Source: Micromonospora violae (GTDB lineage Bacteria > Actinomycetota > Actinomycetes > Mycobacteriales > Micromonosporaceae). From it: a stretch of 64,000 bases of DNA. The notes under the pieces are model-generated. The model was not told the origin of the DNA and ran no database searches. It was given only the letters and a program-made list of their open reading frames with translations. The stretch covers positions 2,232,001 to 2,296,000 of the forward strand of contig NZ_SHKK01000001.1 of assembly GCF_004217135.1 (NCBI RefSeq), written 5' to 3'. Made by a program: the position numbers and the translations under genes. Below, piece by piece: positions 32,626 through 41,012 of this stretch. Numbering within the stretch: the stretch's first letter is position 1; every line of letters starts with the position of its first letter.

Positions 32626-33570
32626 ATGCGTAAGAGTTCCGCCACGCATCGGGTCGCCGTCCTCGCCCTACCCAGGGTCGTCGCCTTCGACCTGACCATC
32701 GCGACGCAGGTCTTCGGCCACGAGGGCCACGGCCGGTATGCGACGACGGTGTGCGCACTGGACAGCGGCCCGGTCTCCACCACCACCGCCGGCCTGGGGC
32801 TGACCGTCGCCGCGACGCTTGACGCCCTCGACGACGCCGACACCGTGATCGTGCCCGGATTCCGCCGCGGCCCGGCACCGAAGCGCGCCCTCGAAGCGCT
32901 ACGGCTGGCGCACGGTCGGGGCACCCGCATCGCGTCGATCTGCACGGGCGCCTTCGCGCTGGCCCAGGCCGGTCTGCTCGATGGCCGCCGCGCGACCACC
33001 CACTGGGCGCACGCCGACGCGCTCGCGGACGAGCACCCCCGGGTGCTGGTGGACCCGAATGCGCTCTATATCGACGAGGGCGAGGTGCTGACCAGCGCCG
33101 GGCTCGCCGCCGGCCTCGACCTGTGCCTCTACCTGGTCGGCCGCGACCACGGGCAGGATGTCGCCATCCACCGGGCCCGTCACCTGGTCACCCCACTGCA
33201 CCGGGCCGGCGGCCAGGCACAGTTCATTCCGGTCGGCGGCGAAGGTGAGGACGACGAGCTGGTTGCGGTCACCGCGTGGGCGATCAGCAACCTGCATCGT
33301 CGGATCACCGTCGCGGACCTTGCCCGGCAGGGGGTGATGTCCAGCCGCACTCTGCACCGCAGCTTCCAGAACCGGTTCCGGATGAGCCCCCGAGCCTGGC
33401 TGATCCAGCAACGGCTGCGCGCCGCCTGCACGCTGCTCGAGAACGGCGACATCACCGTGGACGAGGTCGCACGGCGCACCGGCCTGGGCACGGCGACCAA
33501 CCTGCGGGCGCATTTCCAACGGGCCTTCGCTACCACCCCTACCGCGTACCGGCGGGCCTTCACCCCCTGA
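32626..33570 (+). CDS. GlxA-family AraC transcriptional regulator with DJ-1 domain
   Basis: 314 residues. N-terminal DJ-1/PfpI domain with elbow SICTGAFALAQAGLLDGR, C-terminal AraC double helix-turn-helix (RRITVADLARQGVMSSRTLH, then GDITVDEVARRTGLGTATNL). ATG at 32626. It is divergent from a stand-alone DJ-1 protein, which is the probable target gene, along with itself. Confidence 0.93.
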   Translation: MRKSSATHRVAVLALPRVVAFDLTIATQVFGHEGHGRYATTVCALDSGPVSTTTAGLGLTVAATLDALDDADTVIVPGFRRGPAPKRALEALRLAHGRGTRIASICTGAFALAQAGLLDGRRATTHWAHADALADEHPRVLVDPNALYIDEGEVLTSAGLAAGLDLCLYLVGRDHGQDVAIHRARHLVTPLHRAGGQAQFIPVGGEGEDDELVAVTAWAISNLHRRITVADLARQGVMSSRTLHRSFQNRFRMSPRAWLIQQRLRAACTLLENGDITVDEVARRTGLGTATNLRAHFQRAFATTPTAYRRAFTP

Positions 33571-33585
33571 CCCGTCCGACAGTGC

Positions 33586-33633
33586 CTGGTGATGTCGGGG
33601 CCTCCCGCCGGCCTGGACACCCGACATCACCAG
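33586..33633. terminator. Long hairpin between convergent genes
   Basis: Perfect 14-bp stem (ctggtgatgtcggg and complement) with a 20-nt GC-rich loop that can form an inner stem. It lies 15 bp after the regulator stop and 38 bp before the end of the GH5 remnant. Could be a terminator or a dispersed palindrome. Confidence 0.6.
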
Positions 33634-33671
33634 TCGCGATTCGATCGATCACGGCCCCGCAGCGACCAGGG

Positions 33672-34322
33672 TCACCTCATGTTCGCCACCACGAACGGCG
33701 CGTGCCCGTGCAGGTAGTTGGTCCACCCGCCGGTCACCGGCGCGCCCGGGCTGAGCAGGTTGGTGGTGTCAGTGCCGACGTCGAGCTTCCAGGCCGTCCA
33801 GGAGACGCCGTTCGCCGTCATCCAGTCGATCCAGGACTGCGCCTCCGGCAGGCAGGCCCGGCCGTCCAGGCCGCCGTCGGCGTTGCTGGCCCCCCACTCC
33901 GTCACGAACAGCGCCAGACCCGCGCGGATGGCGGCGTCCCCCTTGGCGCGCAGCGACGACCCGTGCGTGCAGGAGTAGAAGTGCAGCGTGTACATCAGGT
34001 TGGTGCCGCTGACCGGGCTGGCCGCCGCGACGTCCACGTCCTGTGACCAGGTCGGGGTGCCGAGCACGATGATGTTGTCCGGGTCGGCGGCGCGGATCGC
34101 GGACACCACCGCCTGGTGGTACGGCTTGATGACGTTGGCCCAGCTCACCTGCAACGGCTCGTTGTAGGGCTCCCAGATGACGTTGGGCAGGTGGCCGTAC
34201 CGGCGGGCCAGGTCACCGAAGAACGCAACCGCCTGGGACTGGTTGTTCTGCGCCTCGTGCGCGTGCCAGTCGACGATCACGTACACCCCGGCGGTGACCG
34301 CGTTGTTGATGATGGTCTCAAT
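33672..34322 (-). pseudogene. 5'-truncated GH5 endoglucanase
   Basis: The frame encodes the C-terminal two-thirds of a GH5 cellulase: VYVIVDWHAHEAQNNQ, acid/base glutamate in IWEPYNEPLQVSW, YTLHFYSCTHGSS and nucleophile glutamate in LFVTEWGASNADGG, ending in VANMR. Upstream the reading frame is closed by TGA at 34323-34325 and lacks the signal peptide and first strands of the barrel. A GTG at 34286 could start a 204-residue product, but without the N-terminal barrel it should not fold or be secreted. The break lies 40 bp beyond the VWA gene stop, suggesting a deletion joined them. Confidence 0.8.
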
Positions 34323-34365
34323 TCAAGGTCGGACCACGGATTTCCCGCCGGCCAGGGGGTCAGGG

Positions 34366-35598
34366 TCAGCGCGGCCCGATGGTCACCACCCGCGCCCACG
34401 CCGGCGGGGTGACCGGCACCCGGTCCGCGTTCTCGGTCCACGACCCGCGGGAGCGGGGAAAGAGCCCCACGACGGTCCCCGCCAGCGGCCGGGCACTCGG
34501 CCAGGGCGTCTGTCCGTCGGTGAGCGCCACGATGACGTCCGGCCGCATTCGCTGCGCCCGGGTGAAGCCGGTCCGCAGATCCGTGCCTCCACCGCCGATC
34601 AGCGGGATCTCCTGGGCGCGGCACAGCGCGTGCACGACCTGGGCCGTCGCGTCGCAGGGCAACACGCTCACCAGGTCGCGGCGACCGCCCACCGCGCGGG
34701 ATATCGCCGCCACCTCGAGCAGCGCGCTACCCAGCTCGGCGTCGCTGACCGACCCGGAGGTGTCGACGATCACGCACACCGTCGGAGGCCGGTGGCGCAG
34801 GCTGGGCAGGATCACCCCCGGCACGCCGTGGGATCGCCGCGACGGCCGACCATAGCTGTAGTCCGCACCGGTCCCGGCCATCACCGCCGCCGAACGGACC
34901 GCCGCCCCCAGCAGGTCACGCCACGGTTGCGGCGGGTGGAACGCCTCCTCCGCCCACCGTCGCCACCCGCCGGGCACGGTTCCCGGGTGGCCGGTGATGC
35001 CCTCCGCCACCCGGAACCGGATCGCGTCACGTTCCTGCTCGCTGAGACCGTTCGCGCCGTCCGGTCCGAGGTCCCACTCGCGGTCCAACCCGTCCGCGCC
35101 ACTGCCGCAGTCCAACCAGACCAGCCCCTGGGTACGCGGGCCCAGCCCGAACTGGCGCAGGTAGTCCTCCATCAGCTCCCCGTGGTCGAGCCCCAGCGAC
35201 TCCGGCCGGACGGCGCCCGCGGGCATCGTCAGCCCGTCCCCGAAGACGTCGTCGTTGATCTCGCAGTCCGCGGCGATGTTGATGCGCAGCCGCTCCCCCG
35301 GGCCGGTCAGTCCCCGGTCCCGGGCCACCCGGTCACCCCGGCCGTGGTGGTCGCGCAGCAGGTGCGACACCTCGTGCACCCACACCCCGGCGAGTTCCTC
35401 CAGCGGGGTGCGGTCCACGAACGCAGGTGAGACGTAGCAGCGCCAGTGCCGGTCCACCGCCATCGTCGGCACCCGCCGCGACGCCACCGGGTGCAGGGCG
35501 AACAACGCCGTCGCCAGGTAGGGGCGCACCCGGGCGGCGTACAGGCGGGCTGCGTACAGCCTGTCGACGTCGAGCGGCGGCGAATTCCCGGCGTTCAT
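34366..35598 (-). CDS. VWA-like metallopeptidase (DUF2201 type)
   Basis: 410 residues. N-terminal part has a zinc-peptidase-like HEVSHLLRDHHG (HExxH) and INIAADCEINDD; the C-terminal part is a VWA-like domain with MIDAS-type CVIVDTSGSVSDAELGSAL and VIVALTDGQTPWP. Paired by an ATGA overlap with a MoxR-type ATPase. Such pairs resemble chelatase or chaperone systems that remodel protein complexes or insert metals. The target here is unknown. The longer frame to 35805 is read-through of the ATPase gene. Confidence 0.88.
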   Translation of the reverse strand: MNAGNSPPLDVDRLYAARLYAARVRPYLATALFALHPVASRRVPTMAVDRHWRCYVSPAFVDRTPLEELAGVWVHEVSHLLRDHHGRGDRVARDRGLTGPGERLRINIAADCEINDDVFGDGLTMPAGAVRPESLGLDHGELMEDYLRQFGLGPRTQGLVWLDCGSGADGLDREWDLGPDGANGLSEQERDAIRFRVAEGITGHPGTVPGGWRRWAEEAFHPPQPWRDLLGAAVRSAAVMAGTGADYSYGRPSRRSHGVPGVILPSLRHRPPTVCVIVDTSGSVSDAELGSALLEVAAISRAVGGRRDLVSVLPCDATAQVVHALCRAQEIPLIGGGGTDLRTGFTRAQRMRPDVIVALTDGQTPWPSARPLAGTVVGLFPRSRGSWTENADRVPVTPPAWARVVTIGPR

Positions 35599-36815
35599 CG
35601 TCCAGCCCCGGCGGCGGCCGCGATCCGGGTCGCCGCCGCGTCGGCCCGCCGGGACAGCGACACCGCCCCGGCGAGGCGTTCGATCGTGGCGGGCACATCC
35701 CAGTCCTCGCGGCGCAGGGTGGCGAGAGTGGTCGCGGGAACCACCACCAGATCCGGTGCGCCGGTCTCCACGGCCCGCGCCAACAGCACCCACGCCGCGT
35801 CCCACCGGGACCGTTCCGGGCGGTTGCGGACCGCCGCGACCACCGCGTCCAACACGGCCTGGCGCAGGTCACCGCGTTCGGGCAGCGTCGCCGCTGCCGG
35901 GTCGGCCAGCAGGTCCTCCGGGTCGGGCAGGTCCATCCGGTCCATGCTGGCCAGCAGCTCCAACCCGGGGCCGTCGCCGACCGTGCCCCGGACCAGGATC
36001 GACAGCACCTCACGGGAGACGCCCGCCGCCGTCGCGAAGGCGGTCAGGCGCAGGGCCATCTCCCAACTCCGGGGCGACGGCCAGGGCCCACCACGGGCGG
36101 CATCGGTGGTGGGCAGCCGGTGCACGAGGTCCGGACGGACCGACAACAGGCCGCACACCGCCCGGCGGGCGAAGGCGACGGCCTCCGGCAGTAGGTCCGG
36201 ATCGAGCCGGGGTAGCGCCGGCCGGGGCCAGGTGCCGCCCAGCCCGCGTACGACGACCTCGTGGTCGTGGGTCCACTGGAGATGGACGAAGCGGTTGGCC
36301 AGTGGCGGACTCAGCTCCCATCCCTCGGCGGCCGAGGACCGGGGGTTGGCGGCGGCGACGATCCGTACGCCCGGTGGCAACCGCAGGGCGCCGACGCGGC
36401 GCTCCAGCACGAGGCGCAACAGGGCGGCCTGGACGGCGGGCGGCGCGGTGGACAACTCGTCGAGGAAGAGCAGGCCCCGACCCGCCCGGACCAGGCGCAC
36501 CGCCCAGTCCGGCGGAGCCATCGGAACACCCTGGGTCGCCGGGTCGTCGCCGACGATCGGCAGGCCGGAGAAGTCGGACGGCTCGTGCACGCTGGCGACG
36601 ACAGTGGTCAGTGGCAGGTCCAGGGTCTCGGCCAGGTGGTTCAGGGCCGCCGTCTTGCCGATGCCGGGCGCCCCCCAGAGCAGGACGGGCAGATCGGCCG
36701 CCACGGTCAGGGTGAGGGCCGACAACTGGGTGTCGGTGCGGGGTTCGGTGGTGGTCGCGCCGAGCAGGGCGAGCAGGCCGTTGGCGACATCGAGCTGAGG
36801 ACTGGACGCAGACAT
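35595..36815 (-). CDS. MoxR-type AAA ATPase
   Basis: 406 residues. Walker A LLWGAPGIGKTAALNHLAE, Walker B GLLFLDELSTAPPAVQAAL, sensor 1 RIVAAANPRSSAAEG and an arginine-rich lid. ATG at 36815 has AAAGG 8 nt upstream; further starts at 36821 and 36824 are closer to that site. It forms an operon with the VWA protein downstream and the 454-residue protein upstream. Role: ATP-driven partner of the VWA metallopeptidase. Confidence 0.9.
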   Translation of the reverse strand: MSASSPQLDVANGLLALLGATTTEPRTDTQLSALTLTVAADLPVLLWGAPGIGKTAALNHLAETLDLPLTTVVASVHEPSDFSGLPIVGDDPATQGVPMAPPDWAVRLVRAGRGLLFLDELSTAPPAVQAALLRLVLERRVGALRLPPGVRIVAAANPRSSAAEGWELSPPLANRFVHLQWTHDHEVVVRGLGGTWPRPALPRLDPDLLPEAVAFARRAVCGLLSVRPDLVHRLPTTDAARGGPWPSPRSWEMALRLTAFATAAGVSREVLSILVRGTVGDGPGLELLASMDRMDLPDPEDLLADPAAATLPERGDLRQAVLDAVVAAVRNRPERSRWDAAWVLLARAVETGAPDLVVVPATTLATLRREDWDVPATIERLAGAVSLSRRADAAATRIAAAAGAGR

Positions 36816-36878
36816 GGTCATCACCTTTGGGTTCGCGTGGGTGGGGTGGGAGCCGTACCGGGAAGGCGGGGTTGTCGG

Positions 36879-38243
36879 TCAGCCGAACGTCGCCTGGCGC
36901 GTGCGCCGGCGGCGCCCGCCCGAGCGGCGCGGTTCAGCGGCGGTGGGGCCGCGCCCGGCCTCGATCAGGCCGGCCCGGAACAGTCCGTGGGTGAGCCGCC
37001 GCTGTGCGGCGACCTCAAGTTCGTCGCGCAGAGCGCCGTCGCGCAGCAGCGCCTCGGGGCCGAGCAGGGCCTCGACGGTGGCCAGCGCGCCCGCGGTGTC
37101 ACCGTGGTCGAGCCGCGCCCGCACGTCGGGCAGGCACTCCGGTTGTCGGTGCGCCTCGTCGATGGCCCGCAGGCAGGGCAGCGGGGTCCCGGTGAGCGCA
37201 GTCAGCAGTTCCTCCCGGCGGATCTCGGCCGGGTCGTGATCCAGCGCGGCGAGCACCCCGTCGACCAGGCCGATGCGGTGCTGGGCGCCTCGGCACGACA
37301 CCAGGCGCGCTGCCACGGCCCGATCCGTCGCCGCCGCGCGGGTGGGCACCGGCTGGTCGGGCACCAGCGCCGCCGCGACCAGGGGGTGCAGTCCGGCGGG
37401 CTCGATCAGCCCGGCGCGCAGCAGCGCCAGATCGGGCAGCACCCAGGTCGCGGCGTCGGGCAGCACCGGCAGGTGCGTGCCGCCGGCAGGTGTCCCCACC
37501 CGTGCCACGGCCGACCGGAGACCGTCCGCGCCCGCTCGGACGCCAACGTGCAGGACCAGCCGGCGTCCGGTGCCGAGCCGCACCGCGATGGCACCGCTGG
37601 TCCGCCCCTCGGCCGCGAGCAGGAGCGCCGCCTCGGCCGGCCAGCGGTCGGTGGCGTACCGCAGCACGCCACCCAGTTCGTCGGGGCTGCCGTCGATCGC
37701 GGCCGGAGCCTGGCCCGCCCCCGATCGCGTCGCCAACTCAGCAGTCCGGCGCGCATCGAACAGGTGACGGTGCAGGTCGAGACGGAAGCGCTGGTCGGGG
37801 CGGGGATCCGGGCCGGACCCGTCGCACAGTCCGAGGCTGATCCGTTGCCCGGCGTCGGCCCAGGCCGGTGGAGTACGGGCCACCAGGTGCACCGCGCCGG
37901 CGGTGGACTGCTCCGGGTCGTACCGGATCAGGGCGATGGTCAGGCCCGGCCGCAGCAGACCGTCGGGGGCGACCCTCGGGAAGTGCCAGCGCAACAGGTC
38001 AGGGGCCAGGTGACGGAGGTCCGCCCGAAGCCGAGCCGCCAGCTCGCGCCCGTGGCGGTGGGCGACCGCGCGCAGGCTGATGTCGACATCGACGCGAGCG
38101 GCGGCACACGCGCCGCCCCAGTCACCGACCAAGCGGCGAGCAGCCGCTCGCTCGATCATGGACGGCGGCACGGCGAACTCGCGCACGCGACGCCAGCAGG
38201 ACAGTCGAGAATCCGCATCCGCGGCCCGGGGGTGCATCAGCAC
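36879..38243 (-). CDS. Uncharacterised protein of MoxR-VWA module
   Basis: 454 residues, arginine- and alanine-rich, no signal peptide or membrane span. Recognisable only by pattern: an N-terminal helix set (ARRLVGDWGGACAAARVDVD), the middle strand-rich part (GAIAVRLGTGRRLVLHVGVR) and a basic C-terminal tail (PRRSGGRRRRTRQATFG). It precedes the MoxR ATPase by 63 bp on the same strand and is probably co-transcribed. I do not recognise a family; a substrate or adaptor role for the ATPase is inference. GTG at 38243 or ATG at 38237 may start it. Confidence 0.78.
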   Translation of the reverse strand: MLMHPRAADADSRLSCWRRVREFAVPPSMIERAAARRLVGDWGGACAAARVDVDISLRAVAHRHGRELAARLRADLRHLAPDLLRWHFPRVAPDGLLRPGLTIALIRYDPEQSTAGAVHLVARTPPAWADAGQRISLGLCDGSGPDPRPDQRFRLDLHRHLFDARRTAELATRSGAGQAPAAIDGSPDELGGVLRYATDRWPAEAALLLAAEGRTSGAIAVRLGTGRRLVLHVGVRAGADGLRSAVARVGTPAGGTHLPVLPDAATWVLPDLALLRAGLIEPAGLHPLVAAALVPDQPVPTRAAATDRAVAARLVSCRGAQHRIGLVDGVLAALDHDPAEIRREELLTALTGTPLPCLRAIDEAHRQPECLPDVRARLDHGDTAGALATVEALLGPEALLRDGALRDELEVAAQRRLTHGLFRAGLIEAGRGPTAAEPRRSGGRRRRTRQATFG

Positions 38244-38349
38244 TCACCGTTCGCGGATCGGACCCCCAATCTGAGAAGAGCGGAGGTGATCATCGCGGCG
38301 GAGCATACCGCCCGGGGTCACCTGTCCGCCAGGCCCGGGGCTGGGTGTC

Positions 38350-38916
38350 TCAGGGCCGCAGCGCGTTGAGCACCAGGTCGGCGTAGCGGCGCCACACCGC
38401 CGGGTCGCGCTCGTCGAGCACGATGAGCTGCCGGACCGTCCCGCAGAGAACCACCCGAATGTCCAACTCCCCGGCGTCCGGGCGGATCTTGCCGGACGAC
38501 CGGGCCGCCGCCACCAGCTGCCCGATCAGACCCAGGATGTGCGCGGCGGGCACCAGCCGGCCCTCAAAGAACGCGTCGGCGAGGACCCGGTCGCGCGCGA
38601 GGCGTCCGAACAGGTCGGGCACGAAGGAACACCACTCCCGGTACGCGTCGACACCGTCGAGCGCCGCGTGGATGCGCTGCTCCAGCTCCTCAAACTGCTG
38701 CTGGACGACCGCGACGATCAGGTCTTCCTTGCTGGGGTAGCTGCGGTACACCGTCGCGCGACCCACCCCGGCCCGCTCCGCCACCTGCGGCACCGTCACC
38801 TGGAGCCCCTGCTCGCTGAAGAGCTCCCGGGCGGCGGCGATGACCCGCTCCTGGTTGCGGCGGGCGTCCAGGCGCCGATGGGGAGCATCCGGGTCACTCG
38901 GCGTCGGCGCGGTCAT
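38350..38916 (-). CDS. TetR-family transcriptional regulator
   Basis: 188 residues. N-terminal helix-turn-helix NQERVIAAARELFSEQGLQ, TVPQVAERAGVGRATVYRSY, PSKEDLIVAVV; C-terminal ligand domain of the TetR_C type (SBI-like thioredoxin-adjacent family). ATG at 38916, 4 bp after the carboxymuconolactone decarboxylase-like gene. Last gene of a three-gene unit; twin palindromes in front of that unit are its likely operators. Confidence 0.93.
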   Translation of the reverse strand: MTAPTPSDPDAPHRRLDARRNQERVIAAARELFSEQGLQVTVPQVAERAGVGRATVYRSYPSKEDLIVAVVQQQFEELEQRIHAALDGVDAYREWCSFVPDLFGRLARDRVLADAFFEGRLVPAAHILGLIGQLVAAARSSGKIRPDAGELDIRVVLCGTVRQLIVLDERDPAVWRRYADLVLNALRP

Positions 38917-38920
38917 GGTC

Positions 38921-39481
38921 TCAGTCTGCCCGCTCGGTGTCGGCGGTCAGCAACGGCTCGTCGCCGTACACGGCGGTGAGTTCGACGTTGAGCACCGTGG
39001 CCACTCGGCCGAACGACCAGTAGTAGCCGATCAGCTGGAGCGCCTCGACGATCTCACGCTCGCTGAGGATGTTTCGCACCTGGTCGAACAGGTCGTCGGG
39101 GACGCGCGGCGACCGCACCACCTCGGCGGCGAACCGGATGAGCACCCGGTCGTACGCGGAGAGGTGCGGATTGTCGATGTCCCGGCTGCTGATGATCTCG
39201 CGGGTGCGCTGGTCGACGCCGGCCGCCTCGGCCATCGGGCGGTGCTGGGCCGCCACGAACTCGCACCCGGTGTACTCGGCCACCGTCAGGATGACCAGTT
39301 CCCGCGAGCGGGCGGACAGCTCCAGCGCGGTGAACTGCGCCCTGGCGAGCTGAATGAAGGGTGTCACCGTACCGACCGAGTGGGTCAGCATCTTGACCAT
39401 CGGATCGGGGGGCAGGGCGGACAGGAAGTCGCGGACGTCGGCGGGAATCGCGTTCGGGTCAGGGTCGGTAAGGCGGGGCAT
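38921..39481 (-). CDS. Carboxymuconolactone decarboxylase / AhpD-like protein
   Basis: 186 residues. ARSRELVILTVAEYTGCEFV with a single Cys (C-x2-V, not the AhpD CxxC) and AAQHRPMAEAAGVDQRTREI are typical of the CMD family. It may decarboxylate or act as a peroxidase-like protein; with one cysteine the redox role is doubtful. Ribosome site GGAGAG before the ATG at 39481. Middle gene of the TetR unit. Confidence 0.9.
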   Translation of the reverse strand: MPRLTDPDPNAIPADVRDFLSALPPDPMVKMLTHSVGTVTPFIQLARAQFTALELSARSRELVILTVAEYTGCEFVAAQHRPMAEAAGVDQRTREIISSRDIDNPHLSAYDRVLIRFAAEVVRSPRVPDDLFDQVRNILSEREIVEALQLIGYYWSFGRVATVLNVELTAVYGDEPLLTADTERAD

Positions 39482-39516
39482 GGCTCTCTCTCCGGTGTCG
39501 GGTGGTCGGGGTGGGG

Positions 39517-39876
39517 TCAGGCGGGCAGGTCGAAGCCCGTCTCGCTGAGGTGGCGGAAGCGGCCATCCTCGGCGTACGTGCCGAAGATGGCGATCTCCCG
39601 CTTGGCGGTCGACCCGTCGGCCATGGTGATCTCGAAGACGTGTCGTTCGGCGTAGCGGAGGCCGTCGCGCAGTTCGTCGAGGACCTGCACGGTGCCGCCG
39701 ACGATCTGACCGCGTACCCGGGTCACCATCTCGACGAATCCGGCCCGGTCGAGGGTCTCGCCGTCGCTGCGGTGGGTGTAGTCGGGGGCGTAGAACTCGT
39801 CGAGCGCCGTGGTCAGGTCGCGGGTGGGCTCGAAGACCACTGCGCGCAGGGCGTCGCTGATCCGTACCGGGGTCAT
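39517..39876 (-). CDS. SnoaL-like / NTF2-fold protein
   Basis: 119 residues. ALDEFYAPDYTHRSDGETLDRAGFV, then TVQVLDELRDGLRYAERHVF and RFRHLSETGFDL, the pattern of SnoaL-like small cone-shaped enzymes. AGGAGGAA precedes the ATG. First gene of the TetR-regulated operon; could be an isomerase or cyclase-like protein for the same substrate as the aldo-keto reductase across the operators. Confidence 0.87.
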   Translation of the reverse strand: MTPVRISDALRAVVFEPTRDLTTALDEFYAPDYTHRSDGETLDRAGFVEMVTRVRGQIVGGTVQVLDELRDGLRYAERHVFEITMADGSTAKREIAIFGTYAEDGRFRHLSETGFDLPA

Positions 39877-39903
39877 GGGGTTCCTCCTGGGTCAGGGCTT
39901 ATC

Positions 39904-39919
39904 CGGACTCGTGGGTCCG
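39904..39919. promoter_or_regulatory. TetR operator copy 1
   Basis: CGGACTC-gt-GGGTCCG, a 7-bp dyad with one mismatch, 27 bp before the SnoaL-like gene. Partner of the perfect copy 33 bp away. Confidence 0.65.
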
Positions 39920-39936
39920 CTTAACACCCACCGTAC

Positions 39937-39952
39937 CGGACTCTTGAGTCCG
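39937..39952. promoter_or_regulatory. TetR operator copy 2
   Basis: CGGACTC-tt-GAGTCCG, perfect 7-bp arms. Start-to-start distance to copy 1 is 33 bp, about three helical turns, so both lie on one face between the divergent promoters. Confidence 0.7.
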
Positions 39953-40034
39953 TTTCCGGTGAGAGTCGTCACGCGCCCGGGAACAGCCGCGCCCACCTCG
40001 GCGGGTCGACCGGCCCGGTCGTAGCGTGGGGCGC

Positions 40035-41012
40035 ATGCGAACCACCACGCTGGGCAGCACCGGGCCCGAGGTCGGCGTCATCGGCCTCGGCTGCATGGGC
40101 ATGAGCCACGGCTACGACATCACCGGCCCGCGCGACGACGACACGTCGATCTCCGTCATCCGACAGGCACTGGACCTGGGCGCGACGCTGATCGACACAT
40201 CGGACGTGTACGGGCCGTACACCAACGAGGAGTTGGTCGGGCGGGCGCTGGCCGGCGGCCACCGGTCGCGGGCCGTGCTGGCCACGAAGGTCGGCCTGGT
40301 GGCCACCTCCCCCACCGGCGGCCCCGGCAACTCACCGACGATCGGCAACAACGGCCGCCCGGAGCACATCCGCGCGGCGATCGACGAGAGCCTGCGCCGG
40401 CTCGGCACCGACCACGTCGACCTCTACCAGTTGCACCGGGTCGACCCGCACGTGCCCATCGAGGAGTCCTGGGGTGCGATGGCCGAGGTCGTGGCGGCGG
40501 GCAAGGCGCGGCAGATCGGGCTCTCCGAGGTGACGGTCGCCCAGATCGTGCGGGCCCAGGCGGTGCACCCGGTCGCGTCGGTGCAGTCCGAGCTGTCACT
40601 GTGGACCCGCGACCCGTTGACCGAGGTGCTGCCGTACTGCGCCCAGCAGGGCATCGCCTTCCTGCCGTTCTCCCCACTCGGTCGCGGTTTCCTCGCCGGC
40701 CGGTTCAGCTCGTTCGACGACCTGCCCGCCGACGACTTCCGGCGCGGCCTGCCGCGCTTCCAGCAGGACGCGCTGCGCGCCAACCTCGCCATCGTCGCCC
40801 GGGTCCGGGAGATCGCCGACCGGGCGGGCGTCAGCCCCGCGCAGGTCGCCCTCGCCTGGGTGGTCGCCCAGGGTGACCAGGTCATCCCGATCCCCGGCAC
40901 CAAGACGCCGAAGTACCTGCTGGACAACTGTGCGGCCGCCGACGTGCGGCTCAGCGCCGAGGACCTGACCGACCTGGACGCGCTGCCCGCGCCCGAGGGC
41001 GGCCGCTACTGA
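40035..41012 (+). CDS. Aldo/keto reductase
   Basis: 325 residues. GLGCMGMSHGYDIT, tetrad residues in IDTSDVYGPYTNEELVG (Asp, Tyr), VLATKVGL (Lys) and YQLHRVDP (His), and the NADPH loop near IPIPGTKTPKYLLDN. NADPH-dependent carbonyl reductase of the AKR13-like group. ATG at 40035, divergent from the SnoaL-CMD-TetR unit over the twin operators, so probably repressed by that TetR. Its stop overlaps the convergent DUF2071 gene by 7 bp. Confidence 0.93.
   Translation: MRTTTLGSTGPEVGVIGLGCMGMSHGYDITGPRDDDTSISVIRQALDLGATLIDTSDVYGPYTNEELVGRALAGGHRSRAVLATKVGLVATSPTGGPGNSPTIGNNGRPEHIRAAIDESLRRLGTDHVDLYQLHRVDPHVPIEESWGAMAEVVAAGKARQIGLSEVTVAQIVRAQAVHPVASVQSELSLWTRDPLTEVLPYCAQQGIAFLPFSPLGRGFLAGRFSSFDDLPADDFRRGLPRFQQDALRANLAIVARVREIADRAGVSPAQVALAWVVAQGDQVIPIPGTKTPKYLLDNCAAADVRLSAEDLTDLDALPAPEGGRY

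Noticed and set aside
36261..38369. 702-residue plus-strand frame across the MoxR module
   Set aside because: Opposite two genes with recognisable coding pattern (at least MoxR with Walker motifs); no motif of its own.
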